From Betaproteobacteria bacterium (GTDB lineage Bacteria > Pseudomonadota > Gammaproteobacteria > Burkholderiales > Rhodocyclaceae), in NCBI GenBank assembly GCA_016705475.1, contig JADIYD010000008.1, forward strand, positions 124,001 through 188,000: a stretch of 64,000 bases of DNA, read 5' to 3'. Of the stretch, positions 1 through 8,254 are shown piece by piece. The notes below the pieces were generated by a model that searched no databases, was not told the DNA's origin, and saw only the letters and a list, made by a program, of their open reading frames with translations. Each line of letters opens with the position of its first letter. Position 1 is the stretch's first letter. The translations under genes and the position numbers were made by a program.

Positions 1-54
1 GTCGTGAATGGCCCGAAGGGCAAGCAGGCTGCAAACATCCGCCCGGCTGAATAA
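1..54 (+). CDS. Cold-shock protein (CspA family), C-terminal end only
   Basis: The first 54 bases encode VVNGPKGKQAANIRPAE and a TAA stop, which matches the final beta strand and tail of CspA-family nucleic-acid-binding proteins (the GPKGKQAANI block is typical). The start lies outside the window. A strong hairpin terminator follows. The family melts RNA secondary structure or acts in cold adaptation and growth control; which paralogue this is cannot be told from the tail. Confidence 0.8.
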   Translation, partial: VVNGPKGKQAANIRPAE

Positions 55-80
55 GTCCGCGGAGTCGCCTGACTCAAGAA

Positions 81-103
81 AGCCCGGCTTGCCGGGCTTT
101 TTG
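81..103 (+). terminator. Intrinsic terminator after the cold-shock gene
   Basis: AGCCCGGC and GCCGGGCT form an 8-bp GC-rich stem with a 2-base loop, followed by TTTT. It sits 27 bases after the cold-shock stop codon and separates that gene from hisG. Confidence 0.85.
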
Positions 104-169
104 CTTTGGTGGCCGGCCGTTTTGCGGCTGGCTTTGCGGTAAAATCCTTCTTTTGCCACGAGAAAACCC

Positions 170-814
170 GTGAACGGCATCACCATCGCACTTTCCAAGG
201 GCCGCATTTTCGATGAGACCCTGCCGCTGCTTGCCGCAGCCGGCATTGTCCCGACTGAAAATCCGGAAACATCCCGCAAGCTGATTATCGATACGAACAA
301 TCCGGATGTGCGCGTCGTCATCGTTCGTGCTTCCGACGTGCCGACTTATGTCCAGTATGGCGCCGCCGATCTCGGCGTGGCCGGCAAGGACGTGCTCATC
401 GAGCATGGCTGCGAAGGTCTGTATTCACCGCTCGACCTCAAGATTGCCAAATGCCGGATGATGGTTGCCGTGCCTGACGGCTTTGACTACGCCAAGGCTA
501 TCCGGCAGGGCAATCGCCTCAAGGTGGCGAGCAAATACACCAAGATCGCGCGCGAACATTTTGCCAGCAAGGGCGTTCATGTCGACCTTATCAAGCTCTA
601 TGGCTCGATGGAGCTGGCGCCGCTGGCCGGATTGGCCGATGCGATTGTCGATCTGGTATCCACCGGCGGTACGCTGAAAGCCAACAAGCTGGTCGCTGTC
701 GAGCACGTCGTGGATATTTCGAGTCGGCTGGTGGTCAACCAGGCCTCGCTCAAGGTCAAGCGTGACGCCCTGCAACCGATCATCGACGCCTTTGCCCGGG
801 CGGTGGAGAAATAA
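170..814 (+). CDS. hisG: ATP phosphoribosyltransferase, short form
   Basis: First enzyme of histidine biosynthesis; it joins ATP and PRPP to give phosphoribosyl-ATP. The 214-residue protein opens with ITIALSKGRIFDETLPLL and carries the PRPP-binding region near residues 155-170 (IVDLVSTGGTLKANKL). Its length is that of the short HisG class, which lacks the C-terminal histidine-binding domain and needs the regulatory subunit HisZ. No hisZ is in the window, so it must lie elsewhere. The start is GTG at 170, directly before the conserved N terminus. hisD follows after 4 bases, so the two are co-transcribed. Confidence 0.95.
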   Translation: MNGITIALSKGRIFDETLPLLAAAGIVPTENPETSRKLIIDTNNPDVRVVIVRASDVPTYVQYGAADLGVAGKDVLIEHGCEGLYSPLDLKIAKCRMMVAVPDGFDYAKAIRQGNRLKVASKYTKIAREHFASKGVHVDLIKLYGSMELAPLAGLADAIVDLVSTGGTLKANKLVAVEHVVDISSRLVVNQASLKVKRDALQPIIDAFARAVEK

Positions 815-818
815 TCTT

Positions 819-2121
819 ATGGTCGCGATCAAACGTCTTTCCACGGTCGACGCCGATTTCAAGGCAAAAATGGACGCGTTGCTCGCTTTCGAGGCGGCGC
901 AGGATGACGGCATCGAACGCACGGTCATCGGTATTCTGGCCGATGTGAAGGCGCGCGGTGATGCGGCCGTTGTTGAATACAGCAACAAATTCGATCGGCT
1001 GTCGGTTGGGGGCATGGCCGATCTCGAGCTGTCGAAGGCCGAAATGCAGAAGGCGCTCGACAGCCTGCCGGCCGCACAGCGCCAGGCGCTGGAAGCCGCC
1101 GCGCAGCGCGTTCGCGTCTATCACGAGAAGCAGCAGCTCGAAGGCTGGTCCTACACCGAAGCTGATGGCACGATGCTTGGCCAGATGATCACACCGCTTG
1201 ACCGCGTCGGCCTCTACGTGCCGGGCGGCAAGGCGGCCTATCCGTCGTCCGTGCTGATGAACGCGATTCCGGCCAAGGTGGCTGGCGTCAAGGAACTGAT
1301 CATGGTTGTCCCGACGCCGGGTGGCGAGCACAACCAGCTGGTTCTCGCGGCGGCCTGTCTGGCCGGCGTCGACCGCGTGTTCACCATCGGTGGCGCGCAG
1401 GCGGTTGGCGCGCTGGCTTACGGCACGGCGACCATTCCGCAGGTGGACAAGATCGTCGGTCCGGGGAATGCCTACGTGGCTTGTGCCAAGCGTCGGGTGT
1501 TCGGCATCGTCGGCATCGACATGATCGCCGGCCCGTCGGAAATCCTGGTCGTGGCCGATGGCTCGGGCAATCCGGACTGGGTGGCGATGGATTTGTTCTC
1601 GCAGGCCGGAACACGACGAACTGGCGCAGTCGATCCTGATCTGTACCGATGCGGGCTATATCGATCAGGTGCAGGCCAGTATTGAAAAGCTGCTGCCAAC
1701 CATGCCGCGCCGTGAGGTGATCGAGACTTCGCTGACCAACCGCGGGGCCTTCATCCTCGTGCGTGACCTCGAAGAAGCGGTCGCCATCGCCAACCGCGTT
1801 GCACCGGAGCACCTCGAATTGTCGCTGGCCGATCCCGATCCCTGGGTAAGCAAGATCCACCACGCCGGCGCGATCTTCATCGGTCACTACACGTCGGAGG
1901 CGCTGGGCGACTACTGCGCCGGTCCGAATCACGTGTTGCCGACCTCAGGCAGCGCCCGTTTCTCGTCGCCGCTGGGCGTCTATGATTTCCAGAAGCGGAC
2001 CAGCCTGATCAAGGTATCGAAGGCCGGCGCGCAGACGCTGGGCCGCATCGCCTCGACGCTGGCGCACGGCGAAGGTCTGCCGGCGCACGCCAAGTCGGCC
2101 GAATTCCGGCTCGAAAATTGA
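819..2121 (+). pseudogene. hisD: Histidinol dehydrogenase, reading frame broken by a one-base insertion
   Basis: Catalyses the last two oxidations of histidine synthesis (histidinol to histidine, NAD-dependent, zinc enzyme). The frame from ATG 819 reads through the conserved PGGKAAYPSSVLMNAIPA and VDKIVGPGNAYVACAKR segments to FSQAG, then goes out of frame and stops at 1685. The rest (EHDELAQSILICTDAGYIDQ to the C terminus at 2121) is in another frame. Removing one G at 1608-1609 restores FSQAEHDEL and a full-length enzyme of about 433 residues. Everything else is conserved and the his operon is otherwise complete, so a sequencing error is more likely than real loss; if real, the strain would need histidine. 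Confidence 0.9.
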
Positions 2122-2146
2122 GCGAAATTTCCGGTTGACCGTGGAA
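2117..2146 (+). repeat. Dispersed motif copy (degenerate) at the hisD/chrA junction
   Basis: GAAAATTGAGC, an A/T-rich spacer and CCGGTTGACCGTGG match the dispersed motif seen at 4221, 14805, 23841, 27362, 41385 and 62738. The left half is the poorest of the set; the right half is exact. Both candidate start codons of the next gene (TTG 2135, GTG 2141) lie inside it. Confidence 0.6.
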
Positions 2147-2710
2147 GGTACGCAACTGACCTCCGAATTGCCAAGCCGCCCGGACCTCCGGGCGCTTTTT
2201 TTGGGATTTTCGTCGGTCGGACTATCCGGCTTCGGTGGCGTCCTGCCCTTCGCACGGCGCATGTTGGTCGAAGAGCGGCGCTGGATGACGGCCGAGGAAT
2301 TCAACGCCCAGCTCGGCCTCTGCCAGTTTCTGCCCGGGCCGAATGTCATCAACCTTGCTGTCGTCGTCGGCAAGCGCTACGGCGGCTTGGCGGGTGCCAT
2401 CGTCGCGCCGGTTGGCCTGCTGGCCGGGCCGCTCGCCATCGTCCTGCTGCTCGCGTTGCTCTACGACCGCTACGGCAGTTTGCCGCTGGCCCAATCCATG
2501 TTGCGCGGCATCGCCGCTGTGGGTGTAGGTTTGCTTTTCGCCATGGCGTGGCGGATGAGTGGCGCGATCAAGGAGAAGTTGTTTTTCCTGCCGTTTACGG
2601 CGTTGACCGTGATTGCTATTGCCGGCCTGCGCTGGCCGATGCCGATGGTCATGGTTGCCGGGTTGATGCTTTCTGGCGGTATCGCGTACTGGCGGTTGGG
2701 GCGAAAATGA
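2141..2710 (+). CDS. Chromate transporter, first half (CHR domain)
   Basis: One of two adjacent short CHR-domain proteins that together correspond to a full ChrA. This one has the N-terminal signature FSSVGLSGFGGVLPFARRM and the LPGPNVIN motif, with about five to six hydrophobic segments. The family exports chromate by proton antiport; some members carry other anions, so the substrate is inferred. The GTG at 2141 is chosen over TTG 2135; no good ribosome-binding site is visible for either. The early codons (2177-2202) also form a perfect intrinsic terminator. The stop overlaps the ATG of the second half (ATGA). Confidence 0.8.
   Translation: MEGTQLTSELPSRPDLRALFLGFSSVGLSGFGGVLPFARRMLVEERRWMTAEEFNAQLGLCQFLPGPNVINLAVVVGKRYGGLAGAIVAPVGLLAGPLAIVLLLALLYDRYGSLPLAQSMLRGIAAVGVGLLFAMAWRMSGAIKEKLFFLPFTALTVIAIAGLRWPMPMVMVAGLMLSGGIAYWRLGRK
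2177..2202 (+). terminator. Intrinsic terminator of hisGD lying within the start of the chromate transporter gene
   Basis: CGCCCGGA and TCCGGGCG form a perfect 8-bp stem around a CC loop; after one C comes a run of seven T. It stands 56 bases after the hisD stop but is inside the next reading frame, where it encodes RPDLRALFL of the ChrA N terminus. Confidence 0.7.
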
Positions 2711-3225
2711 TCGTCGTCGAACTCTTCCTCGAATTCGCGCTGCTTTCTTTCGTCGCTTTCGGTGGTGCGACGGCGCTGCTGCCGGAGATGCATCGCGTCG
2801 TCGTCGAGAACCACCACTGGCTGGACGACCAGACCTTCACGCATTTGTACGCCATCGCCCAGGCGGCGCCCGGGCCGAACGTGCTGGTCGTGACGCTGAT
2901 TGGCTGGAAAGTTGCCGGGCTGCTCGGCGCGCTGGCATCGACGCTGGCCATGTGCCTGCCGATGAGCATCCTGATCTATCTGCTCATCGACCGCTGGGAA
3001 AGCTTCGCCGGCAAGCGCTGGCAGAAGGCCATCAGCCTTGGTGTCGCGCCGCTGGCGGTCGGGCTGATCTTTTCCGGCGCGACGCTGATTGCGCAGGCGG
3101 CGGCTTTTGGTTGGGCGACGTGGCTGCTGGTCGCGGCGACCGTGGTGGCCAATCTGCGGACCAAACTGCATCCGCTGTGGTTTATCGGCGTTGGCGCCGG
3201 GTTGGGGCTGCTCGGCTGGGTTTAG
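2707..3225 (+). CDS. Chromate transporter, second half (CHR domain)
   Basis: 172 residues from the ATG at 2707, which overlaps the preceding stop by ATGA, so the two halves are translationally coupled. It repeats the family signature: LSFVAFGGATALLPEMHR near the N terminus and AQAAPGPNVLVVTL near residue 55, followed by hydrophobic segments. Paired short CHR proteins are thought to form a heterodimeric transporter. The stop codon overlaps the stop of the convergent CZB gene, leaving no space for a terminator between them. Confidence 0.8.
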   Translation: MIVVELFLEFALLSFVAFGGATALLPEMHRVVVENHHWLDDQTFTHLYAIAQAAPGPNVLVVTLIGWKVAGLLGALASTLAMCLPMSILIYLLIDRWESFAGKRWQKAISLGVAPLAVGLIFSGATLIAQAAAFGWATWLLVAATVVANLRTKLHPLWFIGVGAGLGLLGWV

Positions 3226-3578
3226 CCTCGCCGCTCGCGCTGGATGGTGCGCAGTTCGTCGAACAGGTTGGCGAGCCGGTGTGATGCGTCGGAAAGTTCG
3301 GGGAGTATCAGGTCGGCATCTTCGGCCATGCCGTTGCGGCTTAACTCCTGAATTTCGCTGGCCAGTGCATGGAAGCTTGAGTGCGCCCTGATCAGTGCCT
3401 GGAATTGCGGCAGCGCCCGCGAAGCATCGTCGGCGGCCGCAATGGCGTAGCCGAACATGCAGCCTTGATGGTCGGACAGCGGCATGTCGGCGTAACTGCC
3501 GCGGGCGAAGGCGTTCATGAACTGCCGGCGCCAGCCGTTGTGCAGGCGGATGGCTTCGTCGAAATCGATACCTTGCAT
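3222..3578 (-). CDS. Stand-alone CZB (chemoreceptor zinc-binding) domain protein
   Basis: 118 residues read from the ATG at 3578, which has AGGGGCAG upstream as ribosome-binding site; a longer frame to 3635 lacks one. The layout fits the CZB fold: AIRLHNGW (first His), QGCMFG (Cys in the conserved C-x-F-G context), IRAHSSFHALASEI (His pair) and a C-terminal helix. CZB domains bind zinc through three His and one Cys and usually sit on chemoreceptors or diguanylate cyclases; here the domain is free-standing. It lies just upstream of the hisC end on the same strand, with 14 bases between, so it may be read from the hisC transcript. The partner protein is unknown. Confidence 0.65.
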   Translation of the reverse strand: MQGIDFDEAIRLHNGWRRQFMNAFARGSYADMPLSDHQGCMFGYAIAAADDASRALPQFQALIRAHSSFHALASEIQELSRNGMAEDADLILPELSDASHRLANLFDELRTIQRERRG

Positions 3579-3592
3579 TGGTCTGCCCCTTC

Positions 3593-4684
3593 TTAAGCCA
3601 GAATGCCTTGCAGCGTTTGCGTCAGCGCCTTGCATTCTGCCTCAGTGCCGACAGTGATGCGCAGGAACTGGTCGATGCGCGGCAACTTGAAATGGCGGAC
3701 GATGATGCTTTGTTCGCGCAGGGCTTTGGCCAGCTCGGCGGCGTCGCGCTGCGGGTGGCGGGCGAAGATGAAATTGGCGGCCGAAGGCAGCACCTCGAAG
3801 CCGAGGTTGCACAGGTCGGCGGTCAGCGTATCGCGCGTGGCGATCACGGCGCGGCAGCACTGCTCGAAGTACGCTTCATCTTCCATCGCGGCAACGGCGC
3901 CGACAATGGCCAGGCGATCCAGCGGATAAGAGTTGAAGCTGTTCTTGACGCGTTCCAGTGCCTCGATCAGCGCCGGATGGCCGACTGCGAAGCCGACGCG
4001 CAGGCCGGCCAGCGAACGCGATTTGGAGAGCGTGTGCACGACGAGCAGATTGTCATAGCGATCGACGAGCGTGATGGCCGTCTCGCCGCCGAAATCGACG
4101 TAGGCTTCATCGACCACGACGACGACATCCGGATTGGCTTGGAGGATCTGCTCAATGGCGGCCAACCCCAGCAGGCGACCGGTCGGCGCATTCGGGTTCG
4201 GGAAAATGATCCCGCCGATTTCATTTTTGGCTGTTTTTTCCGGTTGACCGCAGTAATCGGCCGGATTGATCGAAAAATCGTCAGCCAGCGGCACGGTACG
4301 GAAATCGACGCCGTACAGACCGCAATACACCGGGTAGAAGCTGTACGTGATGTCCGGAAACAGGATGGGCGCCTCGTGCTTGAGCAGCGCCATGAAAACG
4401 TGGGCCAGCACTTCGTCCGAGCCGTTGCCGATGAAGACCTGTTGCGGCGTCACGGCATGCCTTTTGGCAATGGCCGATTTGAGAAGATCGGCATTCGGGT
4501 CCGGGTAGAGCCGCAGGCGCGCCGCATCGTCACCAAGTTCCGCCTGGATCGCCGCCAGCACCTTGGGCGACGGCGAAAACGGGTTCTCGTTGGTGTTGAG
4601 CTTGATCAGATTGGCGATCTTGGGCTGCTCGCCCGGCACGTAGGGGGTGAGGTCGCGGACGACCTGGCTCCAGAAACGACTCAT
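3593..4684 (-). CDS. hisC: Histidinol-phosphate aminotransferase
   Basis: PLP enzyme converting imidazole-acetol phosphate and glutamate to histidinol phosphate. The 363-residue protein has the class I/II aminotransferase hallmarks: NENPFSPSP, GNGSDEVL, FPNPNAPTG, VVVDEAYVDFGG and the PLP lysine in TLSKSRSLAGLRVG (near residue 223). It is transcribed away from hisB, with 78 bases between the start codons, so a divergent promoter region is expected there. Between ADY and GGIIFPNPNAPTG there are about 12 residues where related enzymes, as I recall them, have fewer; this stretch coincides with a copy of the dispersed motif (4221-4258). Confidence 0.93.
   Translation of the reverse strand: MSRFWSQVVRDLTPYVPGEQPKIANLIKLNTNENPFSPSPKVLAAIQAELGDDAARLRLYPDPNADLLKSAIAKRHAVTPQQVFIGNGSDEVLAHVFMALLKHEAPILFPDITYSFYPVYCGLYGVDFRTVPLADDFSINPADYCGQPEKTAKNEIGGIIFPNPNAPTGRLLGLAAIEQILQANPDVVVVVDEAYVDFGGETAITLVDRYDNLLVVHTLSKSRSLAGLRVGFAVGHPALIEALERVKNSFNSYPLDRLAIVGAVAAMEDEAYFEQCCRAVIATRDTLTADLCNLGFEVLPSAANFIFARHPQRDAAELAKALREQSIIVRHFKLPRIDQFLRITVGTEAECKALTQTLQGILA
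4221..4258 (+). repeat. Dispersed motif copy inside hisC
   Basis: CATTTTTGGC, a spacer of TGTTTTTT, then CCGGTTGACCGCAGTAA. It is almost base-for-base the copy at 14805. It lies on the strand opposite to hisC and is translated there as part of CGQPEKTAKNE, a loop before the PNPNAPTG block. Confidence 0.8.
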
Positions 4685-4762
4685 TGGATTTAACGAAAGG
4701 CGTAAAAGTAGGCTGAAATGGTATCATGGCCCTCCGATAAAAGCCTTTTGCAGCCTTCAACC

Positions 4763-5350
4763 ATGCGGCAAGCCGAAATAACTCGCAATACGCTGGAGAC
4801 GCAGATCACCGTGCGTCTCAACCTCGATGGCACCGGTCAGGGCAAATTTGCCACCGGCGTCCCTTTCCTTGATCACATGCTCGACCAGATCGCCCGTCAT
4901 GGCCTGATCGACCTCGACATTGCGGCTGTAGGTGACCTGCACATCGATGCCCACCACACCGTCGAAGACATCGGCATCACCTTCGGTCAGGCGCTGGCCA
5001 AGGCCTGGGGCGACAAGAAGGGCCTGACCCGCTACGGTCACAGCTACGTGCCGCTCGACGAAGCGCTGTCGCGTGTCGTCATCGACCTTTCCGGACGGCC
5101 GGGGCTGGAGCTGAATGTCGAGTTCTCGCGCGCCGTCATTGGCAGCTTTGACGTTGATCTGGTCAGCGAATTCTTCCACGGCCTGGTCAACCACGCCGGC
5201 ATGACGCTGCACATCGACAATCTGCGCGGCAAGAATGCCCACCATCAGGCCGAGACCATCTTCAAGGCCTTCGGACGCGCCCTGCGCATGGCGGTGACGC
5301 CCGACTTGCGCATGGCTGGTGCCATGCCATCAACCAAGGGCTCGCTGTGA
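4763..5350 (+). CDS. hisB: Imidazoleglycerol-phosphate dehydratase
   Basis: Manganese enzyme dehydrating imidazole-glycerol phosphate to imidazole-acetol phosphate. 195 residues from ATG 4763, giving the standard N terminus MRQAEITRNTLETQITV. Both metal-binding repeats are present: IDAHHTVEDIGI (residues about 62-73) and NAHHQAETIFKAFGRAL (about 160-176), with the DEALSR block between. It is the single-function form, without the phosphatase domain found in enterics. It opens the long plus-strand unit and overlaps hisH by GTGA. Confidence 0.96.
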   Translation: MRQAEITRNTLETQITVRLNLDGTGQGKFATGVPFLDHMLDQIARHGLIDLDIAAVGDLHIDAHHTVEDIGITFGQALAKAWGDKKGLTRYGHSYVPLDEALSRVVIDLSGRPGLELNVEFSRAVIGSFDVDLVSEFFHGLVNHAGMTLHIDNLRGKNAHHQAETIFKAFGRALRMAVTPDLRMAGAMPSTKGSL

Positions 5351-6003
5351 GCGCTGGCAGCGGAAGTAATGGCGTCATCGCCGTCATCGATTACGGCATG
5401 GGCAACCTGCGTTCGGTGTCGAAGGCGCTGGAGCACGTGGCCGGTGGCAAGACTGTCGTTGTCACGGCTGACCCGGCTGTTGTCGCGGCTGCCGAGCGCG
5501 TTGTGTTTCCCGGTCAGGGTGCCATGCCTGACTGCATGGCCGAACTCGACGCCCGCGGTCTGCGCGCTGCAGTGCTGGCCGCCGCTAAGGACAAGCCCTT
5601 TCTCGGCATCTGCGTTGGTGAGCAGATGCTGTTCGAGCACAGCGACGAAGGTGATGTGCCGGCGCTTTGTGTATTCCCGGGTAACGTCAAACGCTTCCCG
5701 GATGAAAAGATGTATCTGCCAACCGGCGGACGTCTCAAAGTGCCGCACATGGGCTGGAACGAAGTCCGCCAGAAACCGCACGCCCTGTGGAACGGCATCG
5801 CCGACGGCGCGCGCTTCTATTTCGTGCACAGCTACTTCGTAGAACCGGCCGATCCGGCGCTGGTGACGGGAAGTTGTGAATATGGCGTCCCCTTTACCTG
5901 CGCAGTAGGGCGGGATAATATCTTTGCGGTTCAGTTCCACCCCGAGAAAAGTGCTCGTGACGGCCTGCAACTTCTGAAAAACTTCGTCGAGTGGCGCCCC
6001 TGA
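5347..6003 (+). CDS. hisH: Imidazole glycerol phosphate synthase, glutaminase subunit
   Basis: Releases ammonia from glutamine for HisF. The class I amidotransferase triad is visible: Cys in FLGICVGEQMLF (about residue 87) and His/Glu in VQFHPEKS (about 200). The oxyanion region GMGNLRSV is at the N terminus. GTG start at 5347 overlapping the hisB stop indicates translational coupling. Length 218 residues, usual for the family. Confidence 0.96.
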   Translation: MSAGSGSNGVIAVIDYGMGNLRSVSKALEHVAGGKTVVVTADPAVVAAAERVVFPGQGAMPDCMAELDARGLRAAVLAAAKDKPFLGICVGEQMLFEHSDEGDVPALCVFPGNVKRFPDEKMYLPTGGRLKVPHMGWNEVRQKPHALWNGIADGARFYFVHSYFVEPADPALVTGSCEYGVPFTCAVGRDNIFAVQFHPEKSARDGLQLLKNFVEWRP

Positions 6004-6037
6004 TTCGCATCTGCCGAATTTACTCTCCTAGAATCCC

Positions 6038-6778
6038 ATGCTGATTATTCCTGCGATTGACCTCAAGGACGGGCAATGCGTCCGTCTCAAACAAGGCCTG
6101 ATGGAACAGGTCACTGTTTTTTCCGACAGCCCGGCCGAACAGGCGCGGCGTTGGCTCGAGCAAGGCGCCCGTCGCCTGCATCTGGTCGATCTCAACGGCG
6201 CCTTCGCCGGCAAGCCGAAGAATGCGGCTGCGATCAAGGCCATCCTGGCCGAAGTCGGCGACGAAATTCCGGTACAGCTCGGCGGTGGTATCCGCGATCT
6301 GGACACCATCGAAGCCTGCATCGACGGCGGTTTGTCCTACGTCATCATCGGCACGGCGGCGGTCAAGAACCCCGGCTTCCTGCGTGATGCCTGCGTTGCC
6401 TTCCCTGGCCACATCATCGTCGGCCTTGATGCCAAGGACGGCAAGGTGGCAACTGACGGCTGGTCCAAGCTGACCGGCCATGAAGTCGTCGATCTGGCCA
6501 AAAAATACGAAGACTACGGCGTCGAATCGATCATTTACACCGACATCGGTCGTGACGGCATGCTGTCCGGCCTCAACATCGAAGCCACGGTCCGTTTGGC
6601 CCAGGCGCTGACCATTCCGGTCATTGCCTCCGGTGGCCTGACCGGCTTTGACGACATTCGTGCGCTGTGCGCCGTCGAAAGCGAAGGCATCGTCGGCACC
6701 ATCGCCGGTCGCGCCGTTTACGATGGTTCGCTCGACTTCAAGGCCGCACAGGAAATGGCCGACGAGTTGGGCGCCTGA
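6038..6778 (+). CDS. hisA: Phosphoribosylformimino-AICAR phosphate isomerase
   Basis: Amadori isomerase forming PRFAR from ProFAR. A TIM barrel of 246 residues with the catalytic aspartates in IIPAIDLKDGQCVRL (Asp8) and YTDIGRDGMLSG, and the phosphate-binding VQLGGGIRD and IASGGL loops. The gap after hisH (34 bases) is the widest in the histidine part of the unit. Its stop TGA shares a base with the hisF start (TGATG). Confidence 0.96.
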   Translation: MLIIPAIDLKDGQCVRLKQGLMEQVTVFSDSPAEQARRWLEQGARRLHLVDLNGAFAGKPKNAAAIKAILAEVGDEIPVQLGGGIRDLDTIEACIDGGLSYVIIGTAAVKNPGFLRDACVAFPGHIIVGLDAKDGKVATDGWSKLTGHEVVDLAKKYEDYGVESIIYTDIGRDGMLSGLNIEATVRLAQALTIPVIASGGLTGFDDIRALCAVESEGIVGTIAGRAVYDGSLDFKAAQEMADELGA

Positions 6779-7536
6779 TGCTCGCCAAGCGCATCATCCC
6801 CTGCCTCGATGTCACGGCAGGTCGCGTCGTCAAGGGCACCAATTTTGTCGGCTTGCGCGACGCCGGCGATCCGATCGAAATCGCCCGCCGCTATAACGAG
6901 CAGGGCGCCGACGAGGTTACTTTTCTCGACATCACCGCTTCCAGCGATCAGCGCGACATCATCCTGCACATCATCGAAGCCTGTGCCGAACAGGTTTTCA
7001 TTCCGCTGACCGTCGGCGGTGGTGTGCGCAAGGTGGAAGATGTCCGCCGACTGCTCAATGCCGGTGCCGACAAGGTGTCGATGAATACGGCAGCGGTGCA
7101 GAATCCCGATCTGGTTTTTGATGCATCGAGCAAGGTTGGCTCGCAGTGCATCGTCGTCGCCATCGACGCCAAGCAGGTTGCGCCCGGCCAATGGCACGTT
7201 TTCACCCACGGCGGCCGCAACGATACCGGCCTTGATGCCATCGAGTGGGCGAAAAAAGTAGATGCGCTAGGGGCCGGTGAAATTTTGCTGACCAGCATGG
7301 ATCGTGACGGAACCAAGAATGGCTTCGATCTGGCACTGACCCGCGCTGTTTCCGATGCTGTGAAGATCCCGGTCATCGCCTCGGGCGGTGTCGGCAATCT
7401 GCAGCATCTGGCCGATGGCGTCAGCGAAGGAAGGGCCGATGCCGTTCTGGCTGCGTCGATCTTCCATTTCGGTGAATACACCGTGCGCCAGGCCAAGGAA
7501 TACATGGCGGCACGCGGTATCGAAGTTCGCCTGTGA
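6778..7536 (+). CDS. hisF: Imidazole glycerol phosphate synthase, cyclase subunit
   Basis: Uses ammonia from HisH and PRFAR to make imidazole-glycerol phosphate and AICAR. 252 residues from ATG 6778 (MLAKRIIPCLDVTAGRVVKG). Catalytic Asp in PCLDV and in TSMDRDGTKNGFDL; the phosphate loops are LTVGGGVRK and IASGGVGN. It is a TIM barrel paralogous to HisA. Overlaps hisA by one base and hisI by GTGA. Confidence 0.96.
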   Translation: MLAKRIIPCLDVTAGRVVKGTNFVGLRDAGDPIEIARRYNEQGADEVTFLDITASSDQRDIILHIIEACAEQVFIPLTVGGGVRKVEDVRRLLNAGADKVSMNTAAVQNPDLVFDASSKVGSQCIVVAIDAKQVAPGQWHVFTHGGRNDTGLDAIEWAKKVDALGAGEILLTSMDRDGTKNGFDLALTRAVSDAVKIPVIASGGVGNLQHLADGVSEGRADAVLAASIFHFGEYTVRQAKEYMAARGIEVRL

Positions 7537-7931
7537 GCGATCTCGACAATTCCCTGAACTGGCTGGAAGCGTTGAAGTGGGACGCCGACGGCATGATCCC
7601 GGCTATCGCCCAGGATGAAAACGGCCGTGTCGTGATGTTCGCGTACATGAATCGTGATTCGCTGCAGGAAACGCTTCAGTGTGGCAACGCGGTATACTGG
7701 TCGCGTTCCAGAAAACGTCTTTGGCGCAAGGGTGAGGAGTCCGGACATTTCCAGAAAATCCGCTCCATCCGCACTGATTGCGACGGAGACGTGCTGTTGT
7801 TGAGCATTGAACAAGTGGGCGGGATAGCCTGTCATACTGGCCGTGAAAGCTGCTTTTTCAATGAATTGAATGGGGACCGCTGGGTTCCCGCTGATCCGGT
7901 TCTGAAAGACCCGAAGGATATTTACAAATGA
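7533..7931 (+). CDS. hisI: Phosphoribosyl-AMP cyclohydrolase
   Basis: Opens the adenine ring of PR-AMP, the third step of the pathway. 132 residues, separate from HisE rather than the fused enteric form. Zinc and catalytic residues are visible in SIRTDCDGDVLLL and GIACHTGRESCFF; the motif WSRSRKRLWRKGE is typical. GTG start at 7533 within the hisF stop; the stop overlaps the hisE ATG. Confidence 0.95.
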   Translation: MSDLDNSLNWLEALKWDADGMIPAIAQDENGRVVMFAYMNRDSLQETLQCGNAVYWSRSRKRLWRKGEESGHFQKIRSIRTDCDGDVLLLSIEQVGGIACHTGRESCFFNELNGDRWVPADPVLKDPKDIYK

Positions 7932-8254
7932 GCACCCATGACATTCTGCACCGTCTCTCCGAGACGCTGGCTTCCCGTCGGCACGCTGATCCGGAAGTGT
8001 CCTATACCGCCAAGCTGTTCTCCGAGGGGCCGGATTCGATCCTGAAGAAAATCGGCGAGGAATGCGCCGAGCTGATCATGGCCGGCAAGGAAGGCAAGCG
8101 CCTGAAAGTGGTCTGGGAATCGACTGACGTCATTTATCACGTGCTGGTTCTGCTCGCCTTTTACGGCTTGAGCATCGAGGACGTTTCGCAGGAAATGCGT
8201 CGGCGTGAGGGTATTTCCGGGATTGACGAAAAGGCGGCCCGGGGGGCAAAGTGA
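7928..8254 (+). CDS. hisE: Phosphoribosyl-ATP pyrophosphatase
   Basis: Hydrolyses PR-ATP to PR-AMP, the second step. 108 residues, all-alpha MazG-like fold, with KKIGEECAELIMAGK (the metal-binding E-x-x-E) and the later E-S-T-D-V-I-Y-H motif. ATGA overlap with hisI and GTGA overlap with the HIT gene downstream. It completes the set needed for PR-ATP processing. Confidence 0.95.
   Translation: MSTHDILHRLSETLASRRHADPEVSYTAKLFSEGPDSILKKIGEECAELIMAGKEGKRLKVVWESTDVIYHVLVLLAFYGLSIEDVSQEMRRREGISGIDEKAARGAK

Noticed and set aside
1600..1615. Programmed frameshift in hisD
   Set aside because: No slippery heptamer or downstream structure is evident, and HisD is not known to use frameshifting; a base-call error or mutation is simpler.
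3578..4693. 371-residue open frame antisense to hisC
   Set aside because: Mirrors hisC exactly; hisC has all aminotransferase motifs.
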